Shown: positions 1 to 6,238 of the stretch, piece after piece | How the letters are laid out: every line of letters starts with the position of its first letter | Numbering within the stretch: position 1 is the first letter of the stretch | NCBI GenBank assembly: GCA_024645145.1 | Contig: JAHEGL010000087.1 | Span: forward strand, 429-6,775 | Length of the DNA: 6,347 nt | Source of the DNA: Planktotalea sp. | GTDB lineage: Bacteria; Pseudomonadota; Alphaproteobacteria; Rhodobacterales; Rhodobacteraceae | Reading direction: 5' to 3' | The notes under the pieces: model-generated | What the model was told of the DNA's origin: nothing | The model's database searches: none | The model's input: only the letters and a program-made list of their open reading frames with translations | Program-made: the position numbers and the translations under genes

Positions 1-1
1 C

Positions 2-949
2 CTCGCACCGCGCGATTACGTGTCTCGCTGCATGACGATGGAGATCCGCGAAGGACGCGGTGTTGGTGCAGGCGGCGATCATATTCACCTGAACCTGTCG
101 CATCTCCCTGCTGATGCTCTCGCAGAGCGCCTGCCGGGTATCTCAGAAAGTGCCAAGATTTTCGCGGGTGTAAACGTCAACAAAGAACCGATCCCTGTTC
201 TGCCGACGGTTCACTATAATATGGGTGGCATTCCGACGAACTACTTTGGCGAAGTGTTGAACCCAACGGCGAAAGATTCCAATGCAGTTGTGCCGGGCCT
301 GATGGCTGTGGGCGAAGCTGGGTGTGCTTCTGTTCACGGCGCGAACCGTCTTGGTTCTAACTCGCTTATTGACCTCGTGGTCTTTGGCCGTGCCGCAGCA
401 ATTCGCGCGGGTAAGGTCGTGGATGCAGACGCAGGAAGTGCGACGCTGAACCAAGCTTCTGTTGACTATGCGTTTGACCGTTTTGATGGTTTGCGCAACG
501 CCAATGGCGCAACGCCAACGGCAGAGCTGCGCCTAGAAATGCAGAAAACCATGCAAGAAGACGCAGCAGTCTTCCGCACGGATAAAACGCTAAAAGAAGG
601 CGTTGAAAAGATGACGAACGTTGCCGCAAAGGTAGATGATCTCAAAGTGACGGATCGCTCTTTGGTGTGGAACTCTGATCTTATGGAAACGCTGGAACTG
701 ACAAACCTGATGCCAAATGCTTTGGCGACGATTGTTGGTGCTGAGGCGCGCAAGGAAAGCCGCGGCGCACACGCGCATGAGGATTACGCGACGCGTGATG
801 ATGAAAACTGGCGTGTGCACACGATCAGCCGCGTCGATGGCAAGGACGTTGCCTTGAGCCACCGCCCCGTTGTGACAGACCCGCTGACGTCCGAAGCACA
901 AGGCGGTATTAGCCTGACGAAGATCGCACCTAAAGAGCGGACGTTCTAA
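2..949 (+). CDS. sdhA: Succinate dehydrogenase flavoprotein subunit SdhA, C-terminal part (5' end outside window)
   Basis: Catalytic FAD subunit of succinate dehydrogenase (complex II), which oxidises succinate to fumarate on the cytoplasmic face of the inner membrane and passes electrons to SdhB. Frame 2 is open from the window edge and gives 315 residues ending in TAA. Family members have about 600, so roughly the first half, with most of the FAD-binding domain and the flavinylated His, is missing. The visible part starts with LAPRDYVSR, whose first Arg matches the catalytic arginine of the family, followed by MEIREGRG. Next come the substrate-binding [10 protein letters not shown] (His near partial residue 68) and the [19 protein letters not shown] segment with its conserved Arg. 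The last ~150 residues form the helical capping and C-terminal region, with the usual [27 protein letters not shown] stretch in two parts ([11 protein letters not shown], then [13 protein letters not shown]). The next gene overlaps the stop by one base, and sdhB follows. Identity is very secure. Confidence 0.97.
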   Translation, partial: LAPRDYVSRCMTMEIREGRGVGAGGDHIHLNLSHLPADALAERLPGISESAKIFAGVNVNKEPIPVLPTVHYNMGGIPTNYFGEVLNPTAKDSNAVVPGLMAVGEAGCASVHGANRLGSNSLIDLVVFGRAAAIRAGKVVDADAGSATLNQASVDYAFDRFDGLRNANGATPTAELRLEMQKTMQEDAAVFRTDKTLKEGVEKMTNVAAKVDDLKVTDRSLVWNSDLMETLELTNLMPNALATIVGAEARKESRGAHAHEDYATRDDENWRVHTISRVDGKDVALSHRPVVTDPLTSEAQGGISLTKIAPKERTF

Positions 950-1242
950 TGCGTATCTTGATGACATTGTCTATCTCTGTTTCGCTTGGCGCTTGCGTGC
1001 AAGCGAATGATGCAGCCGATACAGTTGCGCGCAATACTGCAAAAGGTGTTGTGAACGGTGTGGTCGGGCAACGGTTTCCAGGGGTGAACGCTGCACCCGT
1101 GACTGATTGTGTGATCGACAATGCATCGCGCTTTGAAATTTTCGACATCGCAAAGGCAGGTGCAACGGGTGTCACGCCCGAGACCGTCGAAACTGTAACG
1201 ACAATCGCATCGCGCCCTGAAACGGTGCAATGTATTTCTTAA
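949..1242 (+). CDS. Small putative lipoprotein encoded between sdhA and sdhB (function unknown)
   Basis: A 97-aa protein of unknown function. Its ATG shares one base with the sdhA stop (TAATG), which suggests translational coupling; only weak Shine-Dalgarno material (AAAGAG about 12 nt upstream) is visible. The N terminus is a short basic start (MR), a hydrophobic run ILMTLSISVS and then LGAC. This resembles a lipobox with the lipidated Cys at residue 16, although Gly at -2 is not the best residue. The mature part is acidic to neutral and rich in Thr, Val and Ala, with two further cysteines at 54 and 95 that could form a disulfide in the periplasm. There is no second membrane segment. From memory, rhodobacteral sdh operons often carry a hypothetical gene here, so it is probably a real, conserved accessory gene. 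A role in complex II assembly or stability is inferred only from position. Confidence 0.8.
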   Translation: MRILMTLSISVSLGACVQANDAADTVARNTAKGVVNGVVGQRFPGVNAAPVTDCVIDNASRFEIFDIAKAGATGVTPETVETVTTIASRPETVQCIS

Positions 1243-1245
1243 AAC

Positions 1246-1255
1246 GGCCTAGGCC
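1246..1255. repeat. Perfect 10-bp palindrome GGCCTAGGCC in the lipoprotein-sdhB gap
   Basis: GGCCTAGGCC is a perfect palindrome, flanked by AAAC (1242-1245) and, after one extra T, GTTT (1257-1260). The transcript could form a short bulged hairpin just after the lipoprotein stop and about 10 nt before the sdhB Shine-Dalgarno sequence. The tail is too short and mixed for a convincing terminator. It could be a weak RNA-processing or attenuation element, or chance. Confidence 0.35.
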
Positions 1256-1265
1256 TGTTTCTGTA

Positions 1266-1271
1266 AAGGAG
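1266..1271 (+). promoter_or_regulatory. Ribosome binding site of sdhB
   Basis: AAGGAG lies 7 nt before the ATG at 1279. It is the strongest Shine-Dalgarno sequence in the window and fixes the sdhB start. Confidence 0.85.
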
Positions 1272-1278
1272 TGAGACG

Positions 1279-2058
1279 ATGGTACAACTGACCCTCCCCA
1301 AGAATTCGCGTATGACGACTGGCAAAACTTGGCCAAAGCCGCAGGGTGCGAATAATATCCGCAAGTTCCAGATTTATCGCTGGAACCCTGATGATGGCAA
1401 AAACCCGTCTGTTGATACGTATTGGGTTGACATGGACAACTGCGGCCCGATGATTTTGGACGCGTTGATCAAGATCAAAAACGAGATTGATCCGACGTTG
1501 ACCTTCCGTCGTTCTTGCCGTGAAGGGATTTGTGGCTCTTGCGCAATGAACATCGATGGCATCAACACGCTGGCCTGCATTTACGGAATGGATGAAGTAA
1601 AGGGCGACGTGAAGATTTATCCACTGCCGCACATGCCTGTGGTTAAGGATTTGATCCCCGATCTGACTCATTTCTATGCTCAGCACGCATCTATCATGCC
1701 GTGGCTTGAGACGAAGACAAATCGCCCTGCGAAAGAGTGGAAGCAGTCTATTGGCGATCGTAAAAAGCTTGATGGGTTATATGAATGCGTCATGTGCGCG
1801 TGCTGTTCAACATCTTGCCCAAGCTATTGGTGGAATGGTGATCGTTATCTTGGGCCAGCGGCATTGCTGCATGCGTATCGCTGGATCATTGATAGCCGTG
1901 ATGAGGCGACGGGCGAGCGTTTGGATGAACTCGAAGATCCATTCAAACTCTATCGTTGTCACACTATTATGAACTGCGCGAAGACATGCCCAAAGGGTCT
2001 AAACCCAGCACTGGCGATCGCAGAAATCAAGAAAATAATGGTCGAGCGCACCGTTTAA
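1279..2058 (+). CDS. sdhB: Succinate dehydrogenase iron-sulfur subunit SdhB
   Basis: Electron-transfer subunit of complex II, which carries electrons from the SdhA flavin to the quinone site at SdhC/SdhD. The protein is complete at 259 aa, the usual length. The N-terminal plant-type ferredoxin domain has the [2Fe-2S] cysteines 80, 85, 88 and 100 ([12 protein letters not shown]...LAC). The C-terminal helical ferredoxin domain has [12 protein letters not shown] (Cys 170, 173, 176, 180) and [17 protein letters not shown] (Cys 227, 233, 237). By the family pattern, 170/173/176/237 bind [4Fe-4S] and 180/227/233 bind [3Fe-4S]. All eleven expected ligands are present. The start is supported by AAGGAG 7 nt upstream. 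It is the last gene of the sdh operon, separated from the lipoprotein gene by 36 nt and followed by a hairpin terminator. sdhC and sdhD are not in the window; in relatives they precede sdhA. Confidence 0.98.
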   Translation: MVQLTLPKNSRMTTGKTWPKPQGANNIRKFQIYRWNPDDGKNPSVDTYWVDMDNCGPMILDALIKIKNEIDPTLTFRRSCREGICGSCAMNIDGINTLACIYGMDEVKGDVKIYPLPHMPVVKDLIPDLTHFYAQHASIMPWLETKTNRPAKEWKQSIGDRKKLDGLYECVMCACCSTSCPSYWWNGDRYLGPAALLHAYRWIIDSRDEATGERLDELEDPFKLYRCHTIMNCAKTCPKGLNPALAIAEIKKIMVERTV

Positions 2059-2088
2059 GCGCGCGATTTTTCAAGAAAATTCAAGATC

Positions 2089-2120
2089 ACCCGTTGCGCT
2101 TTGGCGCGGCGGGTTTTCTT
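2089..2120 (+). terminator. Rho-independent terminator of the sdh operon
   Basis: ACCCGTTGCGC (2089-2099), a TTTG loop (2100-2103) and GCGCGGCGGGT (2104-2114) form an 11-bp stem in RNA with two internal G-U pairs and no mismatch. TTTCTT follows at 2115-2120. It lies 31 nt after the sdhB stop and 24 nt before the DUF1989 start, so the latter probably relies on read-through or a promoter of its own. No good promoter is visible in the 86-nt gap. Confidence 0.8.
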
Positions 2121-2131
2121 ATGCGTCCAAC

Positions 2132-2138
2132 GAGGGAG
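2132..2138 (+). promoter_or_regulatory. Ribosome binding site deciding the DUF1989 gene start
   Basis: GAGGGAG ends 6 nt before the ATG at 2145. It favours this start over an in-frame ATG at 2121, which directly abuts the terminator, and over a start at 1956, which would lie inside sdhB. Confidence 0.75.
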
Positions 2139-2144
2139 CATAAA

Positions 2145-2990
2145 ATGACCAACCGACCCAGCGATGCCGACGCACGGCGCAATATTGAACCTGTCATTTG
2201 CTATCCCGTTGATGGCCTACCGCGACGCGATATGGCGCTTTATGCCTCCGCGCGTGAGGGCGCTAAGAAGGTCAGCGAAACCTTGGTGCCCGCCCGCGAT
2301 GCACGCACGTTTGACGTGCCGGCGGGTCACTTCTTTCGCATGTCGTGTCCTGAAGGTTCACAGGTCGGTGATCTCAACCTTTGGAACGCGCACGACCTGA
2401 GCGAGCGGTTCTACACAGGCAAAACCCGTGCGCTGCATGGCACGCACATCACAACAGGCCAAAGCATGTGGAGTTCGTTTCCGACGCTGCGCCCAATGGC
2501 GACAATCACGACGGACACGCTCGAGTGGTATGGCATTGATCGCTATGGCGGCTCTGTGCACGACGTGATCGGCACGCGCTGCGATCCGTATACGGGCAAT
2601 TTATTGTCTGGTACGCACTATCACCATTGCTGTCATTCCAATCTGACACGCGCGCTTGCGGATCATTTGGAAGTACCTTTGAAAGAGGCGGAGCCGCATG
2701 TACATGACGTTTTAAACGTCTTCATGTGCACAGGATTTACGCGTGACACAGGGCAGTATTTCATGAAAGCCAGCCCTGTGCGGACGGGCGATTATTTGGA
2801 ACTATTCGCTGAAATCGACCTGCTTGGCGCGTTGAGCGCTTGCCCCGGTGGGGATTGCTCAGCTGAGCATTCAAGTGATGAAGCGCAATGTCACCCGCTC
2901 TTGGTTGAAGTGTTCAAGCCTAAAGCTGGTGCGCTTGAAGGGTGGGAGCCGCCGCAACCAAACGGGTACGACGCCACACATGGTCGCTAG
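2145..2990 (+). CDS. DUF1989 / urea carboxylase-associated family protein
   Basis: A 281-aa soluble protein with no signal peptide or membrane segment. The order of segments matches the DUF1989 family: [20 protein letters not shown] (about 58-77), [18 protein letters not shown] (about 86-103), [13 protein letters not shown] (139-151), [10 protein letters not shown] (158-167), [12 protein letters not shown] (187-198) and the C-terminal [24 protein letters not shown] (215-238). His139, Cys146, the His/Cys cluster at 158-164 and Cys233/Cys238 are plausible metal ligands. Members are often linked to urea carboxylase/allophanate hydrolase genes and may act in urea, guanidine or related nitrogen metabolism. 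No such partner is present here, so substrate and reaction are unknown. The reading frame runs open from 1956 inside sdhB, but the Shine-Dalgarno sequence and the intervening terminator support 2145. It converges on deoD with a 4-bp overlap. Confidence 0.88.
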   Translation: MTNRPSDADARRNIEPVICYPVDGLPRRDMALYASAREGAKKVSETLVPARDARTFDVPAGHFFRMSCPEGSQVGDLNLWNAHDLSERFYTGKTRALHGTHITTGQSMWSSFPTLRPMATITTDTLEWYGIDRYGGSVHDVIGTRCDPYTGNLLSGTHYHHCCHSNLTRALADHLEVPLKEAEPHVHDVLNVFMCTGFTRDTGQYFMKASPVRTGDYLELFAEIDLLGALSACPGGDCSAEHSSDEAQCHPLLVEVFKPKAGALEGWEPPQPNGYDATHGR

Positions 2991-3691
2991 GCGAAAGCCG
3001 CTTCTAACGCGATTTCAACCATCTCGCCAAAGCTGCTTTCGCGATCCTCAGAGGGTAGCGCGTCGCCTGTGATCAAATGATCCGACACGGTTAAGACAGC
3101 CAGCGCGCGCGCATCGTAGCGCGCTGCGAGCGTGTAGAGCTCTGCCGCCTCCATCTCGACGCCCAAGATGCCGTGGCGCGTCATTTGCTCGTTCAAATCA
3201 GGGCGCTCATCGTAGAACACATCTGCAGAGTAAATACCGCCCACATGGGTTTTCGTGCCTTTCGCTTCCGCCGCGGTCACTGCTGCGCGCAGCAGGCCCC
3301 AATCGGCACAAGGCGCGTAGTTCAATTCTTTGAAAAAGCCGAGCGACGGAGTGGACAGGGTGGATGAGGTCATTGCGATAATGACGTCGCGAATTCCGAC
3401 GTAGGGCTGCATTGCGCCGCATGATCCGATGCGGATCAGCGTCTTTGCGCCGTAGTCTTTCAGCAGTTCGTTCGCGTATATCGACAAAGATGGCATGCCC
3501 ATCCCGCTGCCTTGGATTGTGACACGATTTCCTTTCCAAGTGCCAGTAAAGCCAAGCATTCCGCGCACTTCGTTGACGAGTTCTGCACCCTCCAGAAATG
3601 TCTCAGCCGCCCATTTTGCGCGATATGGATCGCCCGGCATAAGCACGGTTTCAGCGATCTGGTCAGGCTTTGCGCCGATATGAATAGTCAT
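2987..3691 (-). CDS. deoD: Purine nucleoside phosphorylase, DeoD type
   Basis: Cytoplasmic purine salvage enzyme that splits purine (deoxy)nucleosides with phosphate into the free base and (deoxy)ribose 1-phosphate. At 234 aa it has the length of the hexameric bacterial class and matches E. coli DeoD along its whole length. The functional residues fall at the same numbers: His4, Gly20, Arg24 (MPGDPYRAK), Arg43 ([10 protein letters not shown]), Arg87 and Ser90 (IRIGSCGA), the ribose-binding Glu179-Met180-Glu181 ([10 protein letters not shown]), Ser203-Asp204 (TVSDHL) and Arg217. Asp204 is the residue thought to protonate the purine in 6-amino-accepting enzymes, so adenosine should be a substrate as well as inosine and guanosine. 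It lies 9 nt downstream of the acetyltransferase gene, and its Shine-Dalgarno AGGA overlaps that gene's TAG stop. The stop shares CTAG with the convergent DUF1989 gene. Confidence 0.97.
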   Translation of the reverse strand: MTIHIGAKPDQIAETVLMPGDPYRAKWAAETFLEGAELVNEVRGMLGFTGTWKGNRVTIQGSGMGMPSLSIYANELLKDYGAKTLIRIGSCGAMQPYVGIRDVIIAMTSSTLSTPSLGFFKELNYAPCADWGLLRAAVTAAEAKGTKTHVGGIYSADVFYDERPDLNEQMTRHGILGVEMEAAELYTLAARYDARALAVLTVSDHLITGDALPSEDRESSFGEMVEIALEAAFA

Positions 3692-3698
3692 TTTGGAA

Positions 3699-3702
3699 TC
3701 CT
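3699..3702 (-). promoter_or_regulatory. deoD ribosome binding site overlapping the upstream stop codon
   Basis: On the - strand the sequence reads TAGGATTCCAAAATG. The AGGA uses the last two bases of the acetyltransferase stop TAG and lies 7 nt before the deoD ATG. This favours translational coupling within one transcript. Confidence 0.65.
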
Positions 3703-4147
3703 AGCGTTTGTATTGTACAAAAACGGTTTTGCTCGCGATGCGATCATATAGCTGACGCGCGGTTGTGTTGAATTTTTGGGTCATCCAATAGACTGTCGGT
3801 GTCTCGCCCTGATCGGCCACATCGTACACATGTTCAATGAGTGCACGCCCCACACCTGTTCCGCGCACGGTTGGATCAGCGTAGAGATCCTGGAGATAGA
3901 TAACGTCTTCTATCTTCCAATTATGTGGATGATAAATCCAGTGGACGAGCCCGATAGGGCGACTCTCAAAGAGCGCAAGCGCGCCGCATTGCTGTGTATT
4001 CGCAGGGTCAATGAGCCGTTCGAAAGTGGTTGCATAGACGTCTTCGCGAACCGTGCTTTCGTAGAACTCAAGATAAGCGGTCCAAAGACGGCGCCACTCT
4101 GCCTCATCGTTTTGTTCAAGCGGGCGTATTTTAAGAGATGTGTTCAT
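3701..4147 (-). CDS. GNAT-family N-acetyltransferase
   Basis: A 148-aa protein of the Gcn5-related N-acetyltransferase fold, which moves an acetyl group from acetyl-CoA to an amine. The acetyl-CoA pyrophosphate-binding motif A is clear: VIYLQDLYADPTVRGTGVG (82-100), containing RGTGVG, followed by helix RALIEHVYDVA. Motif B is NTTARQLYD (127-135), and the chain ends in a short strand TVFVQYKR. The N-terminal LKIRPLEQNDEAEWRRLW (5-22) is the usual first strand and helix. The acceptor substrate cannot be told; similar small GNATs act on polyamines, amino acids or protein N termini. The ATG at 4147 was chosen because the fold begins right after it. A TTG at 4183, directly after the mutase stop, would add 12 residues (first residues MTLSRGG) that do not fit the fold. 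Neither start has a good Shine-Dalgarno sequence. It sits 36 nt after ecm and 9 nt before deoD. Confidence 0.9.
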   Translation of the reverse strand: MNTSLKIRPLEQNDEAEWRRLWTAYLEFYESTVREDVYATTFERLIDPANTQQCGALALFESRPIGLVHWIYHPHNWKIEDVIYLQDLYADPTVRGTGVGRALIEHVYDVADQGETPTVYWMTQKFNTTARQLYDRIASKTVFVQYKR

Positions 4148-4183
4148 GCACGCGACGGTAGGGCCGCCGCGCGAAAGGGTCAA

Positions 4184-6163
4184 TCACTCAGCAGCAATCG
4201 CAGCAGGATCAGCCAATGTAACAATGTCTTTCATGATTGCGTTCAGTTCAAAGTCTTTTGGTGTGTAAACACGAGCGACGCCCATTGCACGTAAGCGTTC
4301 TGCATCGTCATCAGGGATGATCCCGCCAACTATAACAGGGATGTCGCCAAGACCTGCTTCGCGCATGCGTTTCATCATGTCCTCGACCAATGGAATGTGG
4401 CTGCCCGACAAGATTGATAAACCAACGACATGCGCGCGCGTTTCCAATGCCGATGCAACGAGTTCCTCAGGCGTGAGGCGGATGCCATCATATTCAATAT
4501 CCATGCCGCAATCGCGTGCGCGAAATGCGATCTGCTCAGAGCCGTTGGAGTGCCCGTCAAGGCCAGGTTTGCCAACCAGAAACTTGAGGCGACGACCCAA
4601 CTTATCACTCACCACATTTACGGCATCGCGGATATCATCCAGCCCTTCGGTTTTGTTGGACACCGAGGCAGACACGCCTGTTGGTCCACGATATTCGCCA
4701 TGAACAGTGCGCATTTGCGCTGCCCATTCGCCCGTCGTCACCCCTGCTTTCGCAGCCTCAATAGAGGCGGGCATGACATTCTCGCCTTTGCGCGCAGCCT
4801 CTCGCAAGGCCGCGAGGGCACTTTGAACGGCGGCGTCATCGCGGATTTCGCGCCACTGCTCAAGCCGTGTGATTTGTTCATCCTCTACGGCAGGATCGAC
4901 AACCATGATGCCGCCGTCCTCAGTTTGAAGCGGTGATTGCTCACCCTGTTGCCATTTGTTGACGCCTACAACGATGGTCTCATTGCGCTCGATCTTGTTC
5001 AGGCGATCCGCGTTTGAATCAACAAGGCGCGATTTCATGTAATCGATCGCGTCAATAGCACCACCCATTGACCCAAGGTTGGCAAGTTCAGCGCGCGCGC
5101 CGGATTTCAGTTCTTCAACCTTGCGATCTACTGCCGGGTTTTGATCGAAGAGATCATCAAATTCCAACAGGTCTGTTTCATATGCAAGGATCTGCTGCAT
5201 CCGCATGGACCATTGCTGATCCCACGGACGTGGCAGGCCGAGCGCTTCGTTCCATGCGGGCAATTGCACCGCACGCGCACGGGCGTTTTTCGACAGTGTC
5301 ACAGCGAGCATTTCCAGCAAGATACGGTAGACGTTGTTTTCCGGTTGCTGCTCCGTCAAGCCAAGTGAATTGACCTGAACGCCATAGCGAAAACGGCGCA
5401 TCTTTGGGTCTTGTACGCCATAGCGCTCAAGACAAATCTCATCCCACAGATCGACGAAAGCACGCATTTTGCACATTTCAGTCACGAACCGAATACCTGC
5501 GTTCACGAAGAAGGAAATACGCCCGACGAGTGTCGGGAAATCTTCGGCTGGGACGCGCGGGCGCAATTCATCCAGAACGGCAGTGGCTGTGGCGAGGGCA
5601 AAAGCCAGCTCTTGCTCGGGCGTCGCGCCAGCCTCTTGCAAGTGGTAGGAGCACACGTTCATCGGGTTCCATTTGGGGATGTTCGTGTAGCAATATTCAG
5701 CCACATCCGCGATCATCTTGAGCGACGGTTTTGGCGGGCAGATGTAGGTGCCGCGCGAGAGGTATTCTTTGATCAGGTCATTCTGTACCGTGCCTTGCAG
5801 CTTGGACGTATCAGCGCCCTGCTCTTCAGCGGCGGCAACATACAGCGCGAGCAACCAAGGGGCGGTCGCGTTGATCGTCATCGATGTGTTCATGTCTTCT
5901 AAAGGAATCTGATCGAATAGGGTGCGCATATCGCCAAGGTGGCACACAGGCACGCCGACTTTACCAACTTCGCCGCGCGCGAGCACGTGATCGCTGTCAT
6001 AGCCCGTTTGCGTCGGCAGATCGAAGGCGACAGACAGACCTGTCTGGCCCTTCGCCAAGTTACCGCGGTAGAGCGCGTTAGAGGCTTTGGCGGTGGAGTG
6101 GCCCGCATATGTGCGAATGAGCCAAGGACGATCTTTTTTCACAGCGTTGGATGTGTCGGTCAT
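4184..6163 (-). CDS. ecm: Ethylmalonyl-CoA mutase (coenzyme B12-dependent; MeaA)
   Basis: Adenosylcobalamin-dependent mutase converting (2R)-ethylmalonyl-CoA to (2S)-methylsuccinyl-CoA, a defining step of the ethylmalonyl-CoA pathway for acetyl-CoA assimilation. The single chain of 659 aa holds a TIM-barrel CoA/substrate domain (about 1-500) and a C-terminal B12 domain (about 525-655). The latter has the base-off/His-on signature DGHSNG (Asp536, His538, Gly541), LSILSG (583) and VGGIIPDDD (612-620). Ecm-subclade marks are RTYAGHSTAKASNALYRGNL (17-36), FDLPTQTGYDSDH (47-59) and FRYGVQVNSLGLTEQQPENN (258-277), where methylmalonyl-CoA mutases have a His at the position of Gly261. It is shorter than methylmalonyl-CoA mutase large subunits (over 700 aa). 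GAGGG lies 5 nt before the ATG. It heads a leftward unit with the GNAT and deoD genes. Crotonyl-CoA carboxylase/reductase, the usual partner, may lie beyond the right edge. Methylmalonyl-CoA mutase is the less likely alternative. Confidence 0.94.
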   Translation of the reverse strand: MTDTSNAVKKDRPWLIRTYAGHSTAKASNALYRGNLAKGQTGLSVAFDLPTQTGYDSDHVLARGEVGKVGVPVCHLGDMRTLFDQIPLEDMNTSMTINATAPWLLALYVAAAEEQGADTSKLQGTVQNDLIKEYLSRGTYICPPKPSLKMIADVAEYCYTNIPKWNPMNVCSYHLQEAGATPEQELAFALATATAVLDELRPRVPAEDFPTLVGRISFFVNAGIRFVTEMCKMRAFVDLWDEICLERYGVQDPKMRRFRYGVQVNSLGLTEQQPENNVYRILLEMLAVTLSKNARARAVQLPAWNEALGLPRPWDQQWSMRMQQILAYETDLLEFDDLFDQNPAVDRKVEELKSGARAELANLGSMGGAIDAIDYMKSRLVDSNADRLNKIERNETIVVGVNKWQQGEQSPLQTEDGGIMVVDPAVEDEQITRLEQWREIRDDAAVQSALAALREAARKGENVMPASIEAAKAGVTTGEWAAQMRTVHGEYRGPTGVSASVSNKTEGLDDIRDAVNVVSDKLGRRLKFLVGKPGLDGHSNGSEQIAFRARDCGMDIEYDGIRLTPEELVASALETRAHVVGLSILSGSHIPLVEDMMKRMREAGLGDIPVIVGGIIPDDDAERLRAMGVARVYTPKDFELNAIMKDIVTLADPAAIAAE

Positions 6164-6168
6164 ATCGG

Positions 6169-6173
6169 CCCTC
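6169..6173 (-). promoter_or_regulatory. Ribosome binding site of ecm
   Basis: GAGGG on the - strand ends 5 nt before the ATG at 6163. It supports that start. Confidence 0.75.
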
Positions 6174-6186
6174 GTGAATCATTTAG

Positions 6187-6200
6187 GTAATTATATTACG
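6187..6200. repeat. Dyad GTAAT-TAT-ATTAC near the predicted ecm transcription start
   Basis: GTAAT (6187-6191) and ATTAC (6195-6199) form a 5-bp inverted repeat with a 3-base centre, followed by G. It falls at or just after the transcription start expected from the -10 box at 6207-6212. It shares the pattern GTAATT...TTACG with the dyad at 6218-6228, 31 bp away. It may be an operator half of a paired site, but AT-rich sequence makes chance dyads common. A second TATAAT (6190-6195, - strand) overlaps it but has no matching -35 box. Confidence 0.4.
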
Positions 6201-6206
6201 TTTGAG

Positions 6207-6238
6207 ATTATATATCTGTAATTTTACGCAAGTGTCAA
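6207..6238 (-). promoter_or_regulatory. Predicted sigma70-type promoter of ecm
   Basis: On the - strand, a perfect -35 TTGACA (6238-6233) is followed after 20 bp by a perfect -10 TATAAT (6212-6207). The predicted start near 6200 would give a leader of about 37 nt before the ecm ATG. An overlapping weaker -10, TATATA (6214-6209), would have an 18-bp spacer and needs no activator. The 20-bp reading is longer than the preferred 17 bp and resembles promoters twisted into shape by MerR-family activators. Confidence 0.65.
6218..6228. repeat. Dyad GTAA-TT-TTAC centred in the ecm promoter spacer
   Basis: GTAA (6218-6221) and TTAC (6224-6227) form an inverted repeat whose centre (between 6222 and 6223) is also the centre of the 20-bp spacer 6213-6232. 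Outside the four paired bases on each side, symmetry is poor (only 6215/6230 pair). A candidate operator, by position more than by length. Confidence 0.4.

Noticed and set aside
2070..2086. Direct repeat TTCAAGA twice, 10 bp apart, after sdhB
   Set aside because: It is a short AT-rich repeat with no second copy elsewhere and no link to a known site; likely chance.
1956..2144. Upstream extension of the DUF1989 reading frame by 63 residues to an ATG inside sdhB
   Set aside because: It overlaps the conserved end of SdhB in another frame and crosses the terminator hairpin, and the extra residues do not resemble the family. The ATG at 2145 has a good Shine-Dalgarno sequence.
4148..4183. TTG start extending the GNAT protein by 12 residues
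   Set aside because: It has no Shine-Dalgarno sequence, and the added residues precede the normal first strand of the fold.
3776..4294. A 172-aa + strand open frame opposite the GNAT gene and the end of ecm
   Set aside because: It spans two convincing - strand genes and their gap and shows no recognisable family. The GNAT motifs on the other strand explain the sequence.
5404..5902. Overlapping + strand open frames of 105 and 163 aa (5404-5721 and 5411-5902)
   Set aside because: They lie antisense to the well-conserved mutase barrel, have no recognisable domain and are typical shadows of a GC-biased gene on the other strand.
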